DNA from: Clostridium yunnanense
Lineage (GTDB): Bacteria > Bacillota > Clostridia > Clostridiales > Clostridiaceae
DNA: 64,000 bases
NCBI RefSeq assembly: GCF_016595795.1
Contig: NZ_JAENHN010000071.1
Span: 111,249-175,248 of the forward strand
Direction of reading: 5' to 3'
In this document: one piece after another, positions 53,667 through 62,900 of the stretch
Layout of the letters: every line of letters starts with the position of its first letter
Numbering within the stretch: the stretch's first letter is position 1
Translations under genes and position numbers: made by a program
The notes under the pieces: model-generated
Databases searched by the model: none
Seen by the model: only the letters and a program-made list of their open reading frames with translations
Told to the model about the DNA's origin: nothing

Positions 53667-54707
53667 TTATTTAGTTTCTGAATACTTTAATACTAGTTTT
53701 AGAGTTTCGACAAGTGAATCTAAGTGAGTTCGTTCATAGGCGTGGGACGCAAATACTCCAGGGCCTATTAAAGCGGTTCTTATATCCCATCCTGCATTTA
53801 CTGCTGCTGAGGCATCAGAGCCATAGTGAGGGTATATATCTATCTTATAATTTATATCATTCTCTTTACATAAATTGATGATTTTTTTTCTTAAGTCATA
53901 ATCATAAGGACCAGAAGAATCCTTTGCACATATACAAACAGCATATTCAGAGGAATTTTGCCCAGGACCAGGAGCACCCATGTCCACAGCTATAAATTCT
54001 TTTGTGTTTTCAGGTAATCCTGCTTTAGCACCATGTCCAACTTCTTCGTAAGTAGAAATGAAAAAGTATGTGTTGTATGGAAGTTTAAGATTTTTTTCGG
54101 AGATATATTTTATTGCAGTTAATAGAACTGCTACGCTAGCCTTGTCATCAAGATGTCTGCTTTTTACAAACCCTTTTTCTGTTATAGTAGCTCTAGAATC
54201 AAAGCAAATAAAATCACCAACATTTATACCTAGGCTTTCAGTATCCTCTTTGCTAAATACTTTTTCATCAAGTATCACTTCCATATTTGGAGCGATTCTC
54301 TTTAAATCCCTAGCGTCATCCCCACTTATATGAACTGATGGTTTTATAGTTTGTATAGTGCCAGTATAAGAGTTACCGTCTAAAGTTTCTATAGTACAGT
54401 TTTCACCGTCTATAGATGTCATCATAAAGCCACCAACTGGTGTGAGTTCTAAAGCACCATTACTCTTTATCTCTTTTACCATCGCACCGAGAGTGTCTAT
54501 ATGGCCAGAAAACACTCTATCAAAGTTTTTATCTTCTCCTTTGAAGCTTACAAGGATAGCACCTTTATTGGTTACAGTATAACTAACATTAAGTTTTTCT
54601 AGTTCGTTTATTACATATTTACGGATGTTATCAGTATATCCAGTAGGACTAGGAGTTGTTAGAAGGCTCATTAAATAAGTTTTTAATACATCTAAATCAA
54701 ATTTCAT
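53667..54707 (-). CDS. M42 family metallopeptidase
   Basis: A 346-residue glutamyl aminopeptidase/endoglucanase-like cobalt-zinc peptidase. Metal-site pieces are FSGHIDTLGAMV, SRHLDDKASVAVLL (bridging Asp), the catalytic glutamates in STYEEVGHGAK, EFIAVDMG and the C-terminal HYGSDASAA with SHAYERTH. These are all usual for M42. It hydrolyses N-terminal residues from short peptides in the cytoplasm. RBS GGGGGATAA. Monocistronic, convergent with GH25. Confidence 0.93.
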   Translation of the reverse strand: MKFDLDVLKTYLMSLLTTPSPTGYTDNIRKYVINELEKLNVSYTVTNKGAILVSFKGEDKNFDRVFSGHIDTLGAMVKEIKSNGALELTPVGGFMMTSIDGENCTIETLDGNSYTGTIQTIKPSVHISGDDARDLKRIAPNMEVILDEKVFSKEDTESLGINVGDFICFDSRATITEKGFVKSRHLDDKASVAVLLTAIKYISEKNLKLPYNTYFFISTYEEVGHGAKAGLPENTKEFIAVDMGAPGPGQNSSEYAVCICAKDSSGPYDYDLRKKIINLCKENDINYKIDIYPHYGSDASAAVNAGWDIRTALIGPGVFASHAYERTHLDSLVETLKLVLKYSETK

Positions 54708-55126
54708 TTTTTATCCCCCAAGAAAATTTTCTATATAGATTTCGGTTCGAAGTGGTACATCTATAGATTATACATCTAAAGTTATTGTATTTCCAAGTGA
54801 AGGTAAAAAATAAGCTTAGCTCGCAGTAGACTTAGACTGATTTGTGGATAATTAAATAATAAGTTTTAAGTTTTATGATAAAAATGAAAAAATATCACAT
54901 TATAGATAATAAGATAAAATATCTTTGTAACTTCTACCTAAATATAAAGTTTACAATAAAAGTATATTTATTATTATTTTTTTTTATAGTATAATTAGGA
55001 GTACCATAAAGGATATACCAATCTAATTGTTAAATATTTGAAAACATTTATAATCTATTACTCATATAAGATGAAAATATGTCAAATTACTTTTAGGTGG
55101 TTCATTTATAAGAGAGGAGAAAATAT
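54708..55126. other. Divergent intergenic stretch before vanW
   Basis: Contains the promoters of the M42 gene (minus) and vanW (plus); otherwise AT-rich sequence with no coding frame and no recognised RNA motif. Confidence 0.5.
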
Positions 55127-56611
55127 ATGAGCAACGAAGTAAGAAAAAATAAGAAGTTAAAGTTGGTAGTTGCTGGAACTGTAGCTGTAGTAGTGATTGG
55201 ATTATCTGGAGCTGGTGTATACGCCATGACTGTAAAGAATCAAGTTGCAAAATGGGATAATAAGATATACCAAGGTGTAAAGGTTAATGATGTTGATCTT
55301 TCGGGTAAGACAAAAGAAGAAGCAGTAAAACTATTAGAAGATAGTTTTTCAAATACAATAAAGCAAAAAAAGCTTGTTGTTAAGGCATTAGACCAAAACT
55401 TTGAGCTTGACTATTCTAATTTAAATCCTCAATTTAACGTTCAAGAAATGGCTCAAAAAGCTTTAGAAGAGGGAAAAAAATTAAGTTTATTTCAGAAAAA
55501 TAATATTATAAAAAACGGCACTAATAAAAATCTTCCTCTAGAGTTTAAATATGATGACAGTAAGATTAAGGCATTTGAACAGCAAATTGAGAGCAAAATA
55601 AATAAAGATCCTATAGATGCAAAAATCTCCATAAATGGAGGTAAAATAAATATTACTGATGATCAAATTGGTCGCAAAGTAAATGCCGAAGAATTGGACA
55701 AGTTGATCAAAACTAACATTAATGGCAAAATTGAGCAACAGGCGGTTGTAGAGGCTCCGATACAAGAAGCTAAACCTAAGTATCAAAAAGCAGAACTTGA
55801 AAAGATAGATGGTAAGATTTCAACATTTTCAACTAGTTTTGCTACGTCAAACGAAGGAAGATCAGCTAATGTAACCTTAGCAAGTAAATTTATAAATGCT
55901 AAGCTCTTAATGCCAGGAGATACATTTAGCTATAATGAAGCTCTTGGAGAAAGAACTATAGCTAGAGGCTATAAAGATGCAGCCATATTTGTAGGAGATA
56001 AAGTTGAACAAGGTATTGGCGGCGGTATATGCCAAGTTTCAACTACACTATATAGAGCAGCTATGAGAGCTGGTATAAGATCAACTGAAAGATATAATCA
56101 TTCTATGCCTACAAGCTATTCACCTGTAGGATTAGATGCAACTGTTTATTGGGGATCATTAGACTATAAGTTTAAAAATACATATAACTTCCCTGTATAT
56201 ATAGAATCATATACAAGCAATAAAAATGTTTATGTTAATTTTTATGGAAGCGCATCAGGAATGGGTGGTAAAACCTATGAATTATTTGCTGATACTTTAG
56301 CAAAGTATGAACCTACAATATCAAAAGTAGATGATAGCTCACTTATGGAAGGTCAAACTCAATGGGATAAACAACCAGTTACTGGTTATAAAGTAAAGAG
56401 CTATTTAGTAACTTATCAAGATGGAAAAGAAATAGCAAGAGAAAATATAGCTACTGATAATTATCAAAAGGTAAATGGAGTTATGAAGGTAGGAACAAAG
56501 AAAGCTACACCTCCACCTGCGGCACCTCCAGCACCTCCGGCAACAACTCAAAATCCTCCAGCAACTCAAACATCAACACCACCAACAACACCACCAGCAA
56601 CAAATCAATAA
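55127..56611 (+). CDS. VanW-family protein with G5-like and Pro-rich C terminus
   Basis: A 494-residue envelope protein. Residues 13-33 form a signal anchor, followed by a peptidoglycan-binding-4 region (about 65-190, VNDVDLSGKTKEEAVKLLED) and the VanW domain (about 235-370, AKLLMPGDTFSYNEALGERT, GGGICQVSTTLYRAAMRAG). A G5-like region (about 395-460) precedes a 29-residue Pro/Thr-rich tail (PPAAPPAPPATTQNPPATQ). VanW proteins are not themselves resistance determinants; they are widespread surface proteins of unknown activity. RBS AGAGGAGAAAA. Monocistronic. Confidence 0.9.
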   Translation: MSNEVRKNKKLKLVVAGTVAVVVIGLSGAGVYAMTVKNQVAKWDNKIYQGVKVNDVDLSGKTKEEAVKLLEDSFSNTIKQKKLVVKALDQNFELDYSNLNPQFNVQEMAQKALEEGKKLSLFQKNNIIKNGTNKNLPLEFKYDDSKIKAFEQQIESKINKDPIDAKISINGGKINITDDQIGRKVNAEELDKLIKTNINGKIEQQAVVEAPIQEAKPKYQKAELEKIDGKISTFSTSFATSNEGRSANVTLASKFINAKLLMPGDTFSYNEALGERTIARGYKDAAIFVGDKVEQGIGGGICQVSTTLYRAAMRAGIRSTERYNHSMPTSYSPVGLDATVYWGSLDYKFKNTYNFPVYIESYTSNKNVYVNFYGSASGMGGKTYELFADTLAKYEPTISKVDDSSLMEGQTQWDKQPVTGYKVKSYLVTYQDGKEIARENIATDNYQKVNGVMKVGTKKATPPPAAPPAPPATTQNPPATQTSTPPTTPPATNQ

Positions 56612-56624
56612 AAGATATTTAATT

Positions 56625-56653
56625 AAAAGTCATCCTTTGGGATGGCTTTTTTT
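56625..56653 (+). terminator. vanW terminator
   Basis: AAAAGTCATCC-TTT-GGGATGGCTTTT (one G-T pair) then Ts, directly after the gene. Confidence 0.85.
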
Positions 56654-56764
56654 ACTGTAAAGAGTAGTTATACAAAAAAATAAAAAAATTATAAAATTTA
56701 TTAAAAGCTAAACCTAGCAATGCCAAGGGTTTAGAACAGTTATTCAGGGTAAACAGTAAAAAGA
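56648..56764 (+). repeat. Family B repeat, copy B8
   Basis: Starts in the vanW terminator T-tract with TTTTTACTGTAAAGAG and ends with AAACAGTAAAAAGAA, giving inverted ends TTTTTACTGT / ACAGTAAAAA. The interior has AGCTAAACCTAGCAATGCC. Close relative of B6 and B7. Confidence 0.75.
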
Positions 56765-56787
56765 ATAAGACTTATTCACCTGTAAGT

Positions 56788-56863
56788 TTCCTCATATACA
56801 TTCGGAAAGGCAGATGCTTTAAAAAAGCTCACTGAAGAAGGGGGGGCTTCAGCGACTTTTTTA
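56788..56863 (+). repeat. Conserved tail and terminator linked to family B
   Basis: Tail TTTCCTCATATACATTCGGA, AAGGCAGATGCTTTAAAAAA, then hairpin GCTCACTGAAG...GCTTCAGCGAC with a T-tract. The tail matches 6750-6787 and 59816-59852; the hairpin matches 49007 and 59855. Confidence 0.72.
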
Positions 56864-56875
56864 CGTTTAAAGATA

Positions 56876-56929
56876 ATTCAAGTGAAAAGTACTTTTTTCA
56901 AGTAAAATACAGTTGCTATTCAAGTGAAT
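56876..56929 (+). promoter_or_regulatory. TTCAAGT operator array upstream of GH1
   Basis: ATTCAAGTGAA (56876-56886), TTCAAGTAAA (56897-56906) and ATTCAAGTGAAT (56918-56929). The second and third are exactly 21 bp apart. The same 21-bp pair precedes the lyase gene. Likely sites for the LacI-type regulator at 58664. Confidence 0.6.
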
Positions 56930-57024
56930 CATTGACATAATAAGCTTGTATAAACAATGTGTATTTATATGATATAGATTCTTATTGTATTATTTAATAA
57001 ATGAAACTCAAAGGAGAAAGACAA

Positions 57025-58368
57025 ATGCTACGAAAAGATTTCTTATGGGGTGGAGCGGTTACGGCTCATCAAAGTGAAGGTGGCTATACTGAAGGTGGAA
57101 AGGTACCAGCAGTTTGCGATTTGACGACAACAGGAGAGTTCTCTGACTTTAAGGATGGCATTGATTCCTATCATAGATATGAAGAGGATTTTGATTTATT
57201 TAAAGAAATGGGCTTTAATGCTTATCGATTCTCTATTGACTGGTCTAGAATGATGAGTGATGAAAATACTTATAATGAAGAAGGTTTCGAATTTTATGAT
57301 AAGTTTATAGACGATTTAATTGAAAGAGGAATGGAGCCTATTCCTACACTTTATCATTTTGAAATGCCAGTTTACTTGCATGAAAAATATAATGGTTTTT
57401 ATAGTCGCAGGGTTATGTATATTTTTGTACAACTATGCAAGAAGATTGTTGATCGTTATGGGGATAAGATAAAGTATTGGATTATCTTTAATGAACAAAA
57501 TGGAATATTACAAAAAGGTCCTAAAATGTTCTTTGGCAGCATTTGCCCAGAAGGTTTTAATGCACAACTGTTTGATAATCAAATTATGCATAATACATTG
57601 ATTGCTCATAGTTTAATAAATGAATATATCCATGTGCAAGGTGGAAAGGTTATGGGAATGGCTACAATCGTTCAAAGTTATCCAGAAACCTGTCATCCGT
57701 TGGATACTTTAGAAAGCATGAAAGCACAGAGTGAAGCTTATGTGTTTTTAGATGTTTTTGCAAGAGGCCACTATAATTCTTATTATTATGCTAATATGAA
57801 GAACGAAGGAACAATGCCTGAGATTCTAGAAGGTGATTTGGATGTTTTAAAGAAAGGGATCACAGATTATTTGGCTATTAGCTATTATATGTCTACCATA
57901 TCTCATTATGGAGAAGAAAGCTTAACCAATGTAAATGATGTTGTGATTAAAAAGAATCCATATTTAGAGATGTCTAAGTTCGGCTGGACTGTTGATCCAA
58001 TTGGGTTAAGAATCACTTTAAGGCAGTTGTATGATCGTTATGAAATGCCTATTTATATCGTAGAAAATGGCTTTGGATATGATGATCAAATAGATGGAGA
58101 CGGTCAAATTGTGGATGATTATAGAATTGACTATATGAGTAAACATATTGAAGAAATGAAAGAAGCTGTTCGAGAAGGAGTTGATTGCAGAGGTTATCTT
58201 GCATGGGGACCAGTAGATATCTTAAGCAGTCGTGCTCAAATGAAGAAAAGATATGGTTTTATCTACGTAAATAGAGATAATGATGATTTAAAAGATATGC
58301 GTAGAATCAAGAAAAAATCCTTTGCTTGGTTTAAGCACGTTATTAAAACAAATGGAGAAGAGTTATAG
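57025..58368 (+). CDS. Glycoside hydrolase family 1, 6-phospho-beta-glucosidase-like
   Basis: A 447-residue (beta/alpha)8 hydrolase. Acid/base Glu in WIIFNEQNG (about 154-162), nucleophile Glu in YIVENGFGYDD (about 345-355). Near the C terminus SSRAQMKKRYGFIYV fits the Ser-x-Lys-x-Tyr phosphate pocket of 6-phospho-beta-glucosidases, so a PTS-imported disaccharide is likely. No PTS genes are in the window. ATG at 57025 follows AAAGGAGAAAGAC, an earlier ATG lacks an RBS. CGT and CGA codons are more common than in neighbouring genes, suggesting a different origin. Shares its operators with the lyase downstream. Confidence 0.9.
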   Translation: MLRKDFLWGGAVTAHQSEGGYTEGGKVPAVCDLTTTGEFSDFKDGIDSYHRYEEDFDLFKEMGFNAYRFSIDWSRMMSDENTYNEEGFEFYDKFIDDLIERGMEPIPTLYHFEMPVYLHEKYNGFYSRRVMYIFVQLCKKIVDRYGDKIKYWIIFNEQNGILQKGPKMFFGSICPEGFNAQLFDNQIMHNTLIAHSLINEYIHVQGGKVMGMATIVQSYPETCHPLDTLESMKAQSEAYVFLDVFARGHYNSYYYANMKNEGTMPEILEGDLDVLKKGITDYLAISYYMSTISHYGEESLTNVNDVVIKKNPYLEMSKFGWTVDPIGLRITLRQLYDRYEMPIYIVENGFGYDDQIDGDGQIVDDYRIDYMSKHIEEMKEAVREGVDCRGYLAWGPVDILSSRAQMKKRYGFIYVNRDNDDLKDMRRIKKKSFAWFKHVIKTNGEEL

Positions 58369-58437
58369 CATAGGGCTCTATAATATATTAGTTTTTAGTA
58401 AAATTAAAGTTACTTCAGACATAGTTAAGGAAAAGTA

Positions 58438-58637
58438 TTGAAATTAAATGGTTATGCAGGAGATGCTATATGAGCGAGCTATTAGAATTAAATGATTTTT
58501 TCAGATGGAATGGCGTTAATAAACTGTACTGTTCGAACGTAGTGAGTTTACAGTTTTAGCCATGGAATATGACAAAATCATATTAATTCTTTGCGTAAGC
58601 TCATTAAAGCATTGGATGAATAACTATTTAATTTCAA
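58438..58637 (-). repeat. Family A palindromic repeat, copy A8 (reverse)
   Basis: 200 bp with arms TTGAAATTAAATGGTTAT and ATAACTATTTAATTTCAA, loop in reverse GTTCGAACGTAGTGAGTTT. It lies between the GH1 and LacI genes, ending 27 bases before the LacI start. Outside the arms, CATAGTTAAGGAAA (left) and CATAGCTAAGAAAG (right) form an imperfect direct repeat, a possible target duplication. Confidence 0.86.
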
Positions 58638-58663
58638 GCATAGCTAAGAAAGGATAATAGCTT

Positions 58664-59692
58664 ATGAAAGTCACAATGAAAGATATTGCTAACAGATTAG
58701 GAATCTCTATTAATGCTGTATCTATAGCTTTAAATGATAAAGTTGGTGTAAGCGAAGAGATGCGATTAGAGATATTACGTACTGCTGATGAGATGGGGTA
58801 TATAAATCAAAAAAGACAATATTTATCGGTGTTATCAAAAACTAATATTTGTATTTTGATGCAGAGCTATTATGCTGATACAGGTCATTTCTATTCTATT
58901 GTTTTACGCTCTATCGTTGAACAAGCAAAAGCTTTTGGCTATTTCTCTATTTTGAATTATTTTGAGGATACTGAATTTGCTATGCCTAAATGTATTTTGG
59001 AAAGAAAGGTAGCTGGGATTTTAGTTGTTGGAAAAATATCTGATTATAATTTGATGCTTTTGAAGAAAACTGGTGTCCCAGTGGTGCTTGTTGACTTTAC
59101 CTCTTTATGTGATCCTAGTGACTGTGTTTTAACTCATAACAAGCAAGGTGGATATATGGTGGCAAATCATGTGATCCAAAAGGGTTATAAGAAAATAGGT
59201 TTCTTTGGTGATTTAGATTATTCCTTTAGCTTTGAAGATAGATTTTTAGGATATAAGCAGGCGCTTCTTAAAAGCAATATAACAGATTATCAAAATATAG
59301 ATAGCTATATTGATAAATATTCTTTTATAAAAGGGATAGAAAAATTCATATTAGCAAATCAAATTTCCGATATTATAAATATTTTACAGTCAAAAGAATT
59401 ACCTGAAGTTTTGATCTGCGCCAATGATTCCAACGCATTTGCTGTGATATCAGCGTTAAAGGATATGGGGATAAAAGTTCCAGAGGATATCGGGGTGGTT
59501 GGCTTCGATGATACTCCTTTATGCGAAAAGTCAATTCCCCAAATAACAACTGTCCAAGTACAAAAGGAGTTAATGGGGCAAGTTGCTGTTTCTAATTTAA
59601 TTGATCGTATACATAGAAAAGATAATATACCAATGACACAATTATTAAGTGTAAAAGTGGTTGAAAGAGATTCGTTAAAACTTAGAGATTAA
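58664..59692 (+). CDS. LacI-family transcriptional regulator
   Basis: A 342-residue regulator. The N-terminal HTH is VTMKDIANRLGISINAVSIALN with hinge VGVSEEMRLEILRTADEMGYI (residues about 1-50). The periplasmic-binding-like effector domain covers 60-340 (VAGILVVGKIS, GYKKIGFFGDL, VLICANDSNAFAVISAL, GVVGFDDTPLC). RBS AGAAAGGATAA. It lies between the two glycan-degrading genes and most likely represses both through the TTCAAGT sites. The effector sugar is unknown. Confidence 0.94.
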   Translation: MKVTMKDIANRLGISINAVSIALNDKVGVSEEMRLEILRTADEMGYINQKRQYLSVLSKTNICILMQSYYADTGHFYSIVLRSIVEQAKAFGYFSILNYFEDTEFAMPKCILERKVAGILVVGKISDYNLMLLKKTGVPVVLVDFTSLCDPSDCVLTHNKQGGYMVANHVIQKGYKKIGFFGDLDYSFSFEDRFLGYKQALLKSNITDYQNIDSYIDKYSFIKGIEKFILANQISDIINILQSKELPEVLICANDSNAFAVISALKDMGIKVPEDIGVVGFDDTPLCEKSIPQITTVQVQKELMGQVAVSNLIDRIHRKDNIPMTQLLSVKVVERDSLKLRD

Positions 59693-59707
59693 TGAATCTC
59701 TTTTTTC
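59683..59707 (+). terminator. LacI gene terminator
   Basis: AGAGATT-AATG-AATCTCT with six Ts; the stem includes the stop codon. Confidence 0.85.
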
Positions 59708-59807
59708 TTTGGAGTAAACTATAAAACATTTAAAATAATTGACCATAGTTATTTTAATGTTTTTTTAAGTTTTTTATGGCCATATAGTAGAAATAAAACT
59801 TATCTGT

Positions 59808-59890
59808 CTGCTAAATTTTCCTTATGTACATTCGTTAATGTAGCTTGGTTAAAAAAGCTCGCTGAACAAAGTTGCTTCAGCAACTTTTTA
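59808..59890 (+). repeat. Family B tail and hairpin, second copy near lyase
   Basis: CTTATGTACATTCGTTAATG, TAGCTTGGTTAAAAAA, then GCTCGCTGAAC...TTGCTTCAGCAAC with a T-tract. It is the counterpart of the tail at 56788. No good family B core precedes it, so this is a partial copy. Confidence 0.65.
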
Positions 59891-59897
59891 TTGAGTT

Positions 59898-59930
59898 TTC
59901 AAGTAAATGTTCGTTGAAATTCAAGTGAAT
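59898..59930 (+). promoter_or_regulatory. TTCAAGT operator pair upstream of the lyase
   Basis: TTCAAGTAAA (59898-59907) and ATTCAAGTGAAT (59919-59930), again 21 bp apart, with TTG also shared in the spacer. Same arrangement as before the GH1 gene. Confidence 0.6.
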
Positions 59931-59981
59931 TTAAAGAAGAATAAGATTGTAAAGTAAATGTTATCATTGGAGGGAAAGGAT

Positions 59982-62900
59982 ATGATGAAAAAACTTGGTA
60001 GGATTGTTTTATCTTTAATTATGATCATGACTCTGGTTTTTGATGGTACAAGTATTGCCAAAGCAACAAGTGTTGATGATATGAATTTAATCAAGAGCAG
60101 AATTAAAGATTACTTTTTGAAGCTTGATACAATCGATGATGGATCAAAAGTAGAGGCTTGTTATGTAAGTCATGCAGGAGATTATCTTAATTTAATACAG
60201 GCGGATGGATCTTTTACAGATGTGGATTATAAAGCCACAAATAATGCTGCAAATGGAGCAGCATGGTCCCCTTATTTAGCATTAGATAGAATGCAAGCTA
60301 TAGCTATAGCTTATAACAAAGAAGGAAATTCACTTTATAAAAAGCAAGAAGCTGCTGATAAATTGAGTAAAGCTATTGTTTATTGGGGGTCTCAAAATCC
60401 GAGTTCAACTAACTGGTGGGAGAACCAAGTAGGTACCCAATTACGTTTTGGTAGAATCGGTGTGTTTATGGAGGATAGTATAAGCAGTGAAGCTTTAAAT
60501 ATTATTCTAAACAAGCTTTTAGAAAAAACTCCAGTTAAATATGGCTCAGGTCAAAATAATTTATGGTTTGATCAAAACTATGTTTATTATGCTCTTATTA
60601 AAGAAGATGCTACTCAGTTAAAAGATATGGTTAATAATTATTTAGATTATTGTTTAACAACCCAGTTAGATGATATTACAAAAGAAGCAGTACAAGTTGA
60701 TAACAGTTACTATATGCATGGAAGACAATTCTATTCAAATGGTTACGGAATGACCATGTTTAGGGATATGAGTTATTGGATCTATATGTTAAAAGGAACA
60801 GAGTTTGCAGTAAGCCAAGATGTTGTTGATAGAATGGGAAACTACATGATAAATGGTACAAGTTGGACGGTTAGAGGGGATATCATGGAATTATACCTTG
60901 GATATCGTCCATATAAATACGACGTAGGATATGATAATTACTCAGAAGAATACATTGCTCCGCTACAGAGAATGATAGAGGCAGATCCTAAACGTGCTAG
61001 TGAATATCAGAAGATTTTAGATAACATTGAAGGTAAAAGCAATTCGAATGGTAAGAATGGTAACTATTATATGTGGCGTTCTGGATATGCATCACATATG
61101 AGAGATGGATATGGTGTCAATATAAAGATGGACTCTAAGAACCTTATTGGAGGAGAATGGCGTGGTCCATGGAATGAAGCTGGAAAGCCAAATCAACAAT
61201 TGATTTATTGGACATCAGCTGCATCTTCTACAATAACTGTAGATGGAGATGAGTATAAATCTGTATACCCAGTATTTGATTGGACACATACTCCAGGAGC
61301 AACTGCACCTAATTATATTAGCGGTAAATTCACTTTTGAGAATAATGAACTTTTTAATATTGGTGTAAGTAATGGTAAGTATGGAGCAACTGCTTACAAA
61401 TTTGATAAGACTAATACTAAAGGTCAAAAAGGATATTTCTTCTTTGACAATGAGTTTGTGGCGTTAGGATCGAATATTTCCTCAACAACTGAATCACCTA
61501 TTCATACAACCTTAAATCAAAGTAAAGCTAGTAATGTAAAAGTTAATGGTGAGGAAGTTAATGTAGGAACAGTAGCCAAAGAATATACAACAAAGAATAT
61601 ATATAATAATAAGATTGGATACGTTTTCTTAAATGATACAAAGGTTAAAGTATCTTATGATGGACAAAAAAATGTTCCAAGCTTATGGTCAGAAGATATG
61701 AAAAAGAATGCTGATTCTGTTTTTACAGCCTATATTGATCATGGTGTAAAACCAACAAATGCTTCTTATGCTTATATAGTTGTTCCAAATAAGACAGAAG
61801 CAGAAGTAAATAATTATTCAAACAACATTCCAATAACAGTTGTAGCAAATAATTCGGATGTACAAGCGGTTAGACATGATGGATTAAAACAAACACAAAT
61901 TAATTTCTATAAGGCAGGCTCTTTAGAATATAAAAAAGGATATACAATAACTGTAGATCAAGCCTGCAGTGTTATCATTGATGAAGCAGGAAGTACAAGA
62001 CAAATAACTGTGGCTGTTAATGACAATGAAGCTCATAAGATGGTAAATGTAGGATTATCCTATAATAATGTTAAAACAACTACTACTTTTATCTCAAGAG
62101 CATTACCTTATGCTGGTCAATCACAAACATTAGCAGAAGGACAAGATGATAGATATGTAGCAAGTAGTTCTACGGAAAATCATGGTGTTAAGAATGTAGT
62201 TGATGGTAATAGTAATAGCTATTGGGAAAGTAAAGGGCAAGGTGAAGAATGGATTTCACTTTTTGCAGGTTCAAATAAATATTTGAAAGACATAACTATT
62301 TCTTGGGGAGACAAATATGCTACTTCATATGAAGTTTATGCGTCACAAGATGGTGAGAAATATGACTTGGTTTCAACAGTTACAAAAGGTGATGGTAAGC
62401 AGACAACAATAACTATTGGAAGATTGTGCAGTTATGTAAAAATCATTATGAAAACTAGTAGTGGAACTTGTTATCAAGTCAAAGAGGTTGCAATGAATGC
62501 AGGGGAACTTCTCTCCTTAAATAAGCAAACAATAACAAGCTCCGTGTCAACAAAAGCACCAACCTTTGTAGGAAACTTGGCTGTTGATGGAGATTCGTCT
62601 ACCAGATGGGCATCTAATCGTAATTCAGATAATGAATGGATAACTGTTGATCTAGCGAAATATTCACGTATTGATGCTATTGAGGTTGACTGGGAAAATG
62701 CATGCTCAGATGATTATACTATTGATGTATCATCGGACAACTTAAATTGGAAGAGCGTGAAGCAGTTAAAAACAGATGTGAGTTTAATAGATCAAATTAA
62801 TTTTAGTGAATCAGTGTATGGTCGTTATGTAAAGATTAATTCACATAAATCAAGGCTGAATAGTGGAACTAATTATGGAATCAATATATTTGAATTTAAA

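Noticed and set aside
47915..56611. Possible vancomycin resistance cluster (ddl, VanR/VanS-like system, VanW)
   Set aside because: Genes are in separate transcription units with unrelated genes between; the ligase has the D-Ala-D-Ala tyrosine; vanH, vanX and vanT are absent. The names reflect family relationship only.
56932..56954. TTGACA at 56932 and TATAAA at 56949 as the GH1 promoter
   Set aside because: The spacer would be 11 bases, far too short. No better sigma-A pair was convincing, so no promoter is annotated.
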